This document shows positions 1 to 12,000 of a DNA stretch of 64,000 nucleotides, in pieces (positions within the stretch are counted from its first letter, which is position 1; each line of letters starts with the position of its first letter). The notes below the pieces were generated by a model. It worked only from the letters and a program-made list of their open reading frames with translations, had not been told where the DNA came from and made no database searches. A program made the translations under genes and the position numbers. Location of the stretch: assembly GCA_000499405.2 (NCBI GenBank), contig HG738138.1, positions 17,219,119 to 17,283,118 on the forward strand, given 5' to 3'. Source of the DNA: Onchocerca volvulus (taxonomy: Eukaryota; Nematoda; Chromadorea; Rhabditida; Onchocercidae).

Positions 1-3000
1 GGCAACAATCGCAGCTCGACAAGCAACACTTTGTTGTGCGCAGGTATGCTGGACTTAATTTTAACTCAAATACAAAATTTGTTGTTATTTCATTAATCAG
101 TCATAAGCTATCAGGTGATGATCTACTTATGCCCAGCTGTGTTTGTTGAATGTGGTAGTATGTTCCATGAAGCATTAAATGAATATTTTAAAAATACAAT
201 TACTTTAATATCAAGTTCTTAAGGTTGGAGGAACAGTGGAAGAAGTTGAAAATCAAATCAAAAAAGTGGAGACATTTCAAAAGGCGCTCGCAACTCTCGA
301 TGATCGCGTTATTGCTTTACAGAAGACAGCAAAACAATTAATTACTGCCAGACATATTGAGTCCTCGAAAATCGACCAGTATATGAAACAGGTATTGGAG
401 CATTAAATTCCTTGTTTTAAAGTTTGCTGTATCCATCGGGTTAAAGAAAAAAAAAAAAAGGTGAAAAGAAACATTTATTAAGGGAAAATTGTCAGGACTT
501 GAAATGGCGAAAAATTTATATTATTCATTCACAATAATATAAAAAAGAGCTAATTGGAAGTGCATTTTATTACTTGAGCCGGATTTTGATACCAATTCTA
601 GAAAAAAGGAAAGTGCTTTAGCTATGAAATGAATTTGAAAGAGATAAGCATCTGTTATGCTATATTCAGTGATGTAGCTGCATATGTGAATGTTCTCGTG
701 TAATCGCAAATAATCTTCGAAATAAAGAAAATAGGCAGTTTGAGATATCTGAAACCATTTTCTTTTTTTGGGAATAATTCCTCTCTTTGGAAAGGTTGTC
801 ATTTATTTTACATAATTTTTTTTTACTTAGGTGGAAGCTGCTCTCGCACAACTTCGCGTACAAATGAATGTACGGAAAAGTGTTCTGAATGATGCATTGA
901 ATTTGGCTCGTTTCAATAGTGATATGATGGAGATAGAAAGCTGGATTGATGATAAGCAGAAAAGAATAAATGCTGAGAGTGATAGACAGGCGAAGTTGAC
1001 AAGCATCGAAGATAAAATGAAACGCTTACAGAAACATCAGGTTTATAATTTCTTTCTTGAGGTGATTGGTACTACTTCACCATGTTTTATTTTAAGCTAA
1101 ACCCAATGAAAATTTTAATTATTGGATTGAAAATGTTAGAAATAGTGCACTTTGCAATTTTTTTTCCAGTTTTCTAGTTTAAAAATTCACTTTCGTGAAG
1201 CTTAATTTTTCCGAAAATTCCGAACAATGCTTGATTTGAGCGAAATTCCAAAATTTTCGAACTTTGCTTAATTTAAACAATATTCATATTTTTTCAGGCA
1301 ATGGAAGCTGAATTGTCAACAAATGAGTCCCGAATTCAGGAAATTAGAGTACGCGCACAGACATTAGCATCTAAGCCTACCAATGATGGACATGACATTA
1401 ACAAGAGGTTCATTCTGTTCATTTTGTTAGATCAACTTTTGATTTAGAAAATGGGTAATTTTCGTTTATTATTCAATCTTTATTATATTGAATATCATTT
1501 AGTTATTTTAAAAAATGGATAGAATTCAGGACTGCTGCTATGCTTAACAAGTGGGATGAACTGGAAGCCATGTCGCGTGATCAAAGTAGTGCCTTGGAAG
1601 AAGCTCGTGATTTGCTCAATTTCAAACAACTTGTTGAAAGAGTTATGCGATGGATAAAGGTAAGTTATTTCTATGTAATCATCTATTTTCCATATTTTGA
1701 ATCGTTAAATTTGAATTGTTGAAATTGTTAGGATGTTAGTAATTTTAGCATTAAAGTGAAATTTGCTAGTATTAAAATACTGAAATATTGGTATTAGAAT
1801 GCAATATGATTTAGTCTTAAAAGAATGGAGTAAAATTTATAACGTGCCATTCGATACAGTTTACTAAATCTGTTGTACTACTTCAGTTGTACGAAACAAA
1901 AAGTGAATTAAGCAAATAGAACACAATTTATAGGAAAAAGAATTGCTAGTCAGTGCAGGTAAGATGGGTCGCGATATGGAACATTGCCAAGCATTATTGG
2001 AAAAATTAGATGGTACACAAGCGGATGCAAGTGTCGATCAAACTTCCATTGAATCTGCGAATTGTTTGGGTCAAAAGCTAACTGCTCAAGGACGATCTTC
2101 GAAGGATGAAGTGCAACAACAACTTAAAGAACTAAATGAAACGTTAGTTCTACTTTTCTTGCTTTAAAAAACTTAAACTGATTTTGTGCGAAAATGATAG
2201 TAGGATGTCATTAAGATGGCAAGAGACATAGAATTACTTGTACAAATTTCTGAATATGGCGAAACACTCTTGCATAATACCATCAGTTGCTTTTAATTGA
2301 AATAGTACTATTTTTAAACTTTATTTGGTTTTAGTTGGACGCAGGTGCAAGTCAAGCTAAGTTTGTACCGTTCACAGCTTCGATCAGCTCTGGAAGTCCA
2401 CGCATTCAATCGTGATGTTGACGACACTTGTGAAAGGATTCAAGAGAAGCTTACTGCTGTCACAAATGATGATCTTGGGAAAGATTTGCATTCGGTCGAA
2501 GCACTGATACGTAAACAAGAAGCAGTCGAAAGGGACATGACTGTTATTCATGAGAAGCTTAAGTTATAGCTTACATACTCATTTTGCTGTTAAATAATTA
2601 TAAACTTTATTTATGCTTGGATGAGTTTGGAATCAATATTGGTCTCTGATTTGAATTCGGGTCTTTCAGCAAGCATGTAATTTGTGATATTGATAATGCT
2701 GAATCTTTTATATTTCTGAAATTATTTTAGTAGAAAGGAACAGTTGCATTTCAATTTTTCAGTTACCGAGTTGGTATTTAAACGAATAAGTTAAGAGTAT
2801 ATAATTAGTTTTGCATATTTTAGGCGCACGATATTGAGGCACAGAAACTTCTCGATAAGAAACCTCCACTTTGCGACACAGTTATCGAATCACTGCAGAA
2901 ACTGGAAAATTCTTGGAAAAAGTTAGCTGAACGAGCGACAAACAGGTTATTCCTCTATTTTTTTTAAATTTTTTAGGGAAATTTTAGTTAGCAGCAAATA

Positions 3001-6000
3001 TTTTTTGTTCGAAATTGAGATAACTGTTTTTATGAATGTTTATTTTTTTTTCCAAATTTTTATGAATTTTTTTTTTTTTTTTTAATGGAATTTTTTTATT
3101 TTTAACATATTTCAGGGGGCATGCATTAATGGCATCTGGTGAATTACACAAATTCCTTGATGCAATGCGGAAAGCTGAAATCTGGGCAGTAGACGCTCTT
3201 AGTCGACTCACAACTCAAGAAGCTCCACGTTCTGTAGCAGATGCCGATGCATCGATTGCTAGACATGTTGAGAAGCTCGCCGAAATTGATGGGCGACAGG
3301 TTCTTTTGGTTATCCGTGTTTGAAAACTATGTCTACCGTTCTTTTAACTTTAATTCAAAACATTTTAATATGACTAACTGAACAAATTCATTCGTCAGCA
3401 TTTCTAGAATTTATTTATTTTTTCATTACAGTTTCGTTTTCCAGCGTGAAATGTCAGAATTGCGAGAGTGGAGTACGAAATTGATCGCCAAACAGTCGGA
3501 TCATAAAGGTGAAATACAAAGAGCCTTGAAACGGCTTCAGAATGTGGAGCATCAGTTACGTCAAGCATGGGAGGCTCGAAACATTGCCCTAGCTCGAGCT
3601 CGAAATCGTCAGTTGTTTGCTGACCAAGCTGCTCGTGCTGAACAATGGCTTGCATCTAAAGAAACATTCCTAAAACAGGTGAAAACTTCATTTATAGTTG
3701 AAAATTTTTTTTGTTTTCATAAAATAAATGAATGCTCTTCAAATTTTTCCTTAGAACCAAAAAAAAAAAAACTTAAAAGTTCTGTCCAGAAAAGTTGCCA
3801 AATTCTCGAAGCACATATCATTAGAATAAAATAAACAGGTAATATACTAAATGCAAATAAAAACTTCTAGTGTTTTATTTGTTGATTTCAGGCAGATATG
3901 GGCGAGAGTGTTGTTTCTGTTGACGTGCTACTCAAGAAACACTGTGATTTCGAAAAAACCCTCATTGCTCAGAGTGATAAGATCGATGCCCTAAAAAAAG
4001 ATGCAGATTCGCTAGCATTGGGTGATGCCGATTATCGTAGTGAAATCGAGAAAATGTATGTTCATAAAGTTGAAACTGATGAAGCCATCATGACAAGAAT
4101 TTGAAAAAATTGTATTTGGCTTTTGAATCTGTAACATAATGTAGGATTAAATTTTTTATTTTTTATTTTTATTTTTTGAATTGCCTTCGGGATACATTTT
4201 TCTTGTTTTTTGCATCATTTGAACAGAAAGAAATGATTCCGGATTTTTTAGTCGAGACACAGTTCTTTCTCGGCATGCAGCATTCATGGATTCATGCAAA
4301 CGACGTCATGAACTGTTAAATGAGTCACGCAAATTGCATGAATTTATTGACAGTTGTGGTGAATTGATGACGTGGATCAATGCGAACATTCAGCTTGCAT
4401 ACGATGAAAGTTTTTTGGACCAAACAAATTTAAGGTTCGTCAGTATTATCAGAAAAATCGATAGTTTCGGAAGAGTAAAAGCAACCTTCAATAGCTAAAT
4501 ATTACGTAATGGATTAATTACACAATATATTATCAGCCTTCCCTAATGAAATAATATAATATCAGGTTTTCTTATTACTAATTAGCATAGTCAGCAGCAA
4601 GAATATGCATTGTTTCATTCCACTGAAGTGTTATTTATCATAACAATGGCTAGTAGGTTTGTTGCACATCTTCGACATTTTTAACAAAATTGCGGCGAAT
4701 TCGCACACGTTTATTCCGGGTTCTCTCTCCGTTTTATGTTTTAATTATTATTTACTAGGCACATTTTTACTTCATTCTAACCAACACATGGTTCAACATC
4801 TTTACAATTTGTTTGAAACTTCTGAACAAATTCTTAACCTTGTATTGCCAATTCTTTATTGTTATTAGTACTCTCATGCTATAGTCAAGGTCGTAAAAAA
4901 CGGTAGGGAAATGTCATGAATGAAAAAATTTGAGTTGATGGTTTTTTGCAGAGCTAAACTTCAAAAGCATTTGACATTTGATGCTGAATTAGAAGCCAAT
5001 GAAGGTCGCGTAAAATCGATGGTTGAAGCTGGTAATAAACTTATTGCTAGTAAACATTATGCAGCCGATCGAATCACTTTACAAATCGCAGAAGTAAAAC
5101 GAGGGTGGGACGAATTGAGAAAGTAATATTCAGTCTTATAATTAGCTTATTATTTTTAACAACCTTCTCAATTTAAGCTTAGAGCAGCAAAATTGAAATT
5201 AAAATTCTCTACAGCTCGAAATTTTGTATGTTAAAATAGCTTTTTATCTTACTAAGTAAACGTATAATAGTAAGCCCAGATATGCTACAATGTATATTTT
5301 TTTCAGTTCAGAATAATGATTAATCATAAAAACTATCCTTCAGTAAGTCAATAATGAAAAAACGCCGGTTATGGGAAGCTAACGAAGCATATCAGTTGAA
5401 TCGACGCATTGAAGATCTGGAGAAATGGCTTGAGCGAGTAGAAAACGATTTGTCAAGTGAGGATCATGGAAAAGATTATATTTCTGTTGAAGCACTTATC
5501 AAAAAACAAGACGATTTGGAGGCTGAAATCAGATCCAGGAAAGATGCTGTTCATGAAATTGTTTCTAAAGCACATGAATTCCAAAAGCAGGTGGGTAAAA
5601 AAAAAAATGATTTTTTATGATTATGATAAATAACAGGTGATTATTGTTTGATTGCGCGATTAATTTCTTTTGTAACTTCCTTGTTTTCATTATTCAAGAA
5701 CTCTGATGGTTATCGTTTATTTTTTATTGTGGAATGATAATTATTTGTTGTGAGAATGTTGCTTATTTTCCGAAACATTGGAAAGACTGTCTTTTGTTTT
5801 GATAATGGCAAATGAAGCATGCAATAGAGAATCTGCAGTCTGATAATAAAGTTGAGTCGTCCAAATGAAGTAGAATTCTTACGCTGTCATATTACATTGC
5901 GTCAAAAGTTAGCAAATAAGCACTGTAATATTTTTTGTATTTAGATTCAATATAAAATTGACGTTTTATTCCTTTCCCTTTTTCTCATTCTCAAGAGATC

Positions 6001-9000
6001 ACGAAGTTTTGGCAGTTTCAGGGTTATGCTACTGCTAATGAATCATTGGAAATGGCAACAGCTCTCGAAATACGATATAATGAATTAAAAAAACCCTGCA
6101 TAATTCGCCGCGAGAATCTTAACGATGCTTTGGCATTTTATGGATGGATATCAGAAGTGGAAGAGCAAACTGATTGGTTAAACGATCGAAAACGGCAGAC
6201 GATAAGTACAGATTATGGGGATACGTTGCATGCCGTACAGTTTCTCATTAAGAAGCATGCTCATCTTGAAGCTGATGTTAATAGTCGGCGGGTTAGATTT
6301 AATTCTGCTATTTAAATTAAGACATTTCAGCTGTTTGAGACTCAAAGTTAGAAGCTGCAATAGTCAAGAATGGTTCAAGTTGAAAAATAGATAAGGTTTA
6401 TGCAATGAGTCAGATATAGGATTCTATCATTTTTCAAACCAAAAAAAAAAGGAAGATTTTATGGTCGAATTAAATTTCTGTCTGTTAAATTTATGTTTGC
6501 ATTTTTTTTATTTATTTTAATGAAATAATCGCTCATTTTTTTAGGAAGCAATAGCAAAAGTTGAAGAAAAAGGTCGCAAAATGATAAAAGATGAGCATTT
6601 TGCATCGAATGAAATACAAGAGGTTCTAGATGAATTGTCAACGTTGGTATTGTCTGTAAAACAGTTGATAAGTGAAAGATCACAAAAATTACAAGATTCT
6701 TTGCGAAGTCAGCAGGTAATCTGTTGATCAAGACAAACTAAACTTTTAATTCAAAAATAAGTTCAAAAAAATTTAAGCGCAAACTCTGATGTAAAAGCCC
6801 TAGTTTGAATATTTTTACAGAATCTAATGGAAACCAGTCATTTTCTTTTTTTTTTTTTTTTCAGTATTATGCAGAGGCTAATGAAGCTGAACAATGGATG
6901 CGTGAGCGTATACCATTGGTGACAAATAGCGATATGGGTAAAGATCAAGCAGCTGCAGAAGGGCATTTGAGACGACTTAAGGCACTAGAAAATGATATAA
7001 ACAAATTCTGTGATGAAATCGAAAGGCTACGAAAGGAAGCGGAAGCAATGCTTGCTGCAAAACATTTTGATTCCACAAATGTTAGTTTTATTTTAAATTT
7101 CTAAGTAATTATGTTGTTTAGCTTATTGTTTGTCCTCTTATTAAACTTCATGATTTATTTTCTCTTTCATTTTAAGTTATCATTTATGAGGTATGAAAAG
7201 CAGAATTCTACTTATTTCCTCTAGTTATCATACAGATCAGATCATCCAACTCACTAGAAGGACTGTCCAACCTATTTATTTCTTAAAGTTAAATTTTCCA
7301 TTCGGATAAATAAAATATCCCTTGAGATTCACTATTTTTTATTGCAATACTTATTGTTTTTAAGCTTTCATCAAAACAAAGCAAATTAGAAGGATTATAC
7401 AAGCAACTCAGAGATGATATTGCAAGACGCAAAATACAGTTGGTGGATTCAGCAAGATATCATGCATTCGTTCGCCAGATTGATGGGCTTGATCGATGGC
7501 TTTTAGAAAAATTAGAAATTACTAAGCAAGAAAATTATGGTATGTATAGAACGAGCAATGAAACTTGGAACGAAATTAATATTTGAAGCTTTATCTTACG
7601 AGCGATTTGATCTTCAAAATATCTAAAGCTAAAATTGCTGTCACATTATTACGTGATATACCTTTTTCTTATGTGACGTCTCCAATAACTTATTTCTTCA
7701 TATGAGAACGGTTGCAGTTATGAAGTATGTTTATCTACAGATTTATTAGATTATAGAAATTTCCAGCATTTTTTTGAGAATGTTGATATACTGCATTGAA
7801 GATATTAGACATCTTTATTTTTTTGTTTAATCTAAGGAGAATTTAAGCCAATTCCAGGCCGCGATTTGGCTGAATGTCAAAAGCTAGTAACGGAATTTGA
7901 TCAAGTTGTACGCGAATTAGCTTCAGCAGGTGAAAGAATCGCTGCAGTGAGAAGAACTCAAGTAATCCCAACAATTATTTTTCGACAGTGTTATGAAAAG
8001 TTGTGCTGAAATCTACAAGATTATTAATTGTTTTTCAATTTTGTTTTGCAAAGTGTGGTATTTGGGCTTTCAGGAAGAACTGCTCCGCAGTGGTCATCCA
8101 TTTGCTGTATCTATCAAAGCGAAGGGAACTGATCTGCAGCATCTTTGGTCTCGGGTCAACGAAGTAGCCAATGAACGACAGCAAGCTTTGCAAGGGGCTA
8201 TCCAGGTTTGTGATTTAATGTTGTCTTCGGACATCTATTGCAGAGCGGAGTTTTTTAGATCTTCGGATTTTATTTGGCCATCTGAAATTTCCTGCCTACC
8301 AAATAAGTGATACAGCATAACAACTTTAATGCAGGACAGAGAAACCGTAAAGAAATTTTGAACATCGTACAACAAATTTTATTTACATGTGATGAATTAA
8401 TTACGCAAAATTACCAGATCCTAAATATAAGACATGACTATAATAGTGTTGGTAGTTTATTTTTCAATTTAATCTGCTGGTTTTTTGAATTTTATCGTGG
8501 TCTTGATCATAATTTGGCATTTTTTTTTTAGCACATATTTACTGCTATATTTTATATGTAGATATTTCTTTCAGTCGCTCATCTTGAAGGTGACATAACA
8601 GTTGATAACGTTGTATGAATAAAATTAATTTGAAATTATACCGCAATTTTCATTATGCTAATATATATATATATATGCTGAAAATTTCTGCCACTCTGTT
8701 TTGCGACCTTCTATCATAAAAAAAAAAATATTTGCTGTTAATTCCTATTTCCGAATTTTCACCTTCATTAACTCATTAGAAAAGATCTCTCTACAATTAC
8801 TGTTACCAGTTTTTTAGTCGTGATATTTGACTTGAATCTCCATAACCTATGCAGTTGGAATAATAATTTCTTATTGCTTTGTAAGGTTCATAAATTCGAC
8901 CAAGATGCTGATGAGACTCTTGGTTGGCTGGAGGAAAAGGAAGCGCACCAAGTAGCACTTGAAGATGAAGATATTTCGCGAGCTGATCTTCCTGCTTTGA

Positions 9001-12000
9001 AACAACTGATGAATAAATATGATGAATTTATGCGTGGTGTTGCAGCAGTTGAAAAGCAGGTTATAGTTCACACTTGGATTTAAGAAAAAAAGTTGGAGTC
9101 AAAATTGTCATAAATGAAAACGTGTTCTTTTCAGGTCAACGATTTAAGCCGTGAAGCGGAACGCTTGATATCGTTATATCCTGATACACAGGAACATCTA
9201 GTAGTGCGAAAGATGGGAATGGAAGAACAATTGAAAGATGTAATCAGTACATCTAATAAATATTATGAAAAGTTGCAGCAAATGCGAAATCTGCAATCAT
9301 ATTTCCAAGAACATCGTGATTTAGTTACATGGATAAAACGCTTACAGCATGCTATAACAAGGCAATTATTTTTCTTTTTCTCTGTAAATTTCTATAGTTT
9401 ATCTTCTCATTCATTTGCTTTGGAAGCAGAATATATGAGAACTTGAAGCGAAATGAGAATTCTATATTTGGAAGATATGAGACGTTCTTTCTTTGAGAAA
9501 CTGATTAATTGATTGTCTTATAATGAATTGAATGAGTTCTAGTAGATATCATTTTGCAGTGAAACACTTCCGAATGATGTGGAAGGATGCAAAGCATTGA
9601 TGCTAAGGCATGCTGAATACCAAGCTGAAATCAATGGACGACAACCTGCTGTTGATGAATTTATTCGCAAAGGTAACAGTATGATTGCTGCACATCATGT
9701 TCTGTCTTCCGAGATATCTGGCAAGGTTCGATATTTTTAATCTTTGAATTTTTTATTAGCTGATGTTTGACGGAATCTTCAAAATGAAAAGCAGTTAGAT
9801 GAAGTGAATAAGAATTTTGTAGCCACATTAAAAAATTAAATTTCTTCAACCAATAGTCGAAAAAAAATCGTTCTTGTTTAGGGAAAGGATGGAGAGAGGA
9901 ATTTAATGAGAAAAATATAAGATTTCTTAAGTAGTTTAGTTTTTTATGATCATAAGCAGAGACAGGTTCTTTTTTTTTTTTTTTTTTTTCAGATTAAACA
10001 ATTAGAATCAGCTATGGATTTGTTAAAAGATATCTGGAAAGAACGATTGGTGTTATATGAAGAGAATCTGGATTTGCAACAATGGAAACGAGATGCACAT
10101 ATCACGGATTCATGGTTAACTGAGAAGGAAGACATGTTGAAGGAAGATTGGAGGAAGGTTGAAAACGTCGATGACGCTGATAATAAAATAAGGTTTGTTT
10201 TTCGCAATTCAATTTTTTTCTTCTGTGAGAACACCGATCCAATTCATATTTCGGAAAATTTTTCACATGGGAGTGAATTTCTATTTCAGGAATTTCGATG
10301 ATTTCCTAATCACACTAGAAGCCCAAGGTGAGAAGTTTGACTCTTTGAAAAGGTTAACTCTTCTCGAGAAGGCTTATTCAAAACAATGTAAAAAGGAATC
10401 TGAAAGGTATGTTAATCTTCTTTCATCATATGTTCCACTAATTTAGAACTAATTTTGAAAGGGCCTAAGGGGATCTTTGACCTGTAACACTAAACTAACG
10501 CAGTATCTTAGTAAAGATTTGTCTAATATCTAGATTTTTTTTTTTTTAAGAATTATTCAATTTTGGTACCTCTCTTTTTGCAGAGAAGACTTTTTTTTTT
10601 ATAGAATTCGAGCAGAGAAGGAAAAAAATGAATCACGGAAAGAAAGTATTAAAACATTTGAAAAACAAAATAAATTGCAAGATCGTCGAAAGGAACGCGA
10701 AAGACGCATGACGCAGGAAGTATCATTGATGAAGCCAAGTCCGTCATATACCGAAGAAGTGTATGCATCTCATACTTTGCCACATCCTCGACGTGGAACC
10801 GAACCTGTTCCACGTATTCGGACGTCCTCTTTCGAATCGAAAGTGTGTTGTAAAATTAATTAATTTTCTGATATCGTTCTGTTTATGGATTTGTTGAAAT
10901 TTCTAGAAAACTCATGAAATTGGTATACTAAACTTGATGCTTAATGGAGGACATAACTCAGAATTTTTTTATTTCAGGAAGCGCAGACCACTACTTCAAG
11001 ACAAACAAATTTGAGCGTTTCGGATGGCTCATCAATAGAAGCCGAAGTAATGCCAAAAACGTCTGGATCTATGTTATCAGTTGATGAAACCATGATGATC
11101 CAAAGGATAGGTTCAACTCGAAGAACTCCGAAATTCACTACGAGACGGTCGAATTCATTGAAAAAAGTCAGAACGCGGGAAGACTTCGGACCGATTGATA
11201 TGCATGGATATCTCGATCGGAAACAAGACTTGCAAGTATAAAGTTTTGAATTTTTTACTAGAATATTGGCAAAGGTTTCCGTTATCAAATTAGCTCTAAA
11301 GAGCATAAAAATATATTTTTTCATTTTTGGTTCACTTTTCTTTTTGCTATTTCGCGGCAGATCTGGTCCTTATATTTCAAAAGATAATCAGATGACTGCT
11401 TGTCTTAGTAAACAGATTCGGCGCCAATTCTTTTCCTTTGCTTGAAGAAATTCAAATGTCTCATAAACTCACTCGCTTTTCTCTAAATTTCTTTCGTATT
11501 TTTGTACTTTTTAGAGTGGTGCAAAAAAAGCAACGATACGTACATGGAAAAGATATTATACAATCCTCTGCGGGCAGCTCCTATGCTTCTTTAAAGATGA
11601 AGATTCTTTTTTGGAAAATTCGGCATCTGCTGCACCGGTCAATATCCTGAGCGCAGAATGTGATGCTTGTCCTGAATATATGAAAAAAAAGAATACCTTC
11701 AGGTTGATTTTTTTTTCTTCCAATTAATTTGTTTAATTTTTTCTTTTCATTATCAGGAGATTCATGTTTAAGGTCTAAATTTCAAGACATACCTTCATTT
11801 TAAGACTTTTTCTTCAAATGAAACCATTTGACTGACCGTGGAGAAAATGAAGTGGTTTAACGAATAGTGTAGTAAACTTTCTGTAGAGATGGAGAGTAAA
11901 TACTATTAGCATTTTTGAAAAAGAAAATTATGTTTCAGACTAAAAATACAGGATGGATCGGAGTATTTATTTGCTTGTAGTGATGATGAAAAGATGTTAG

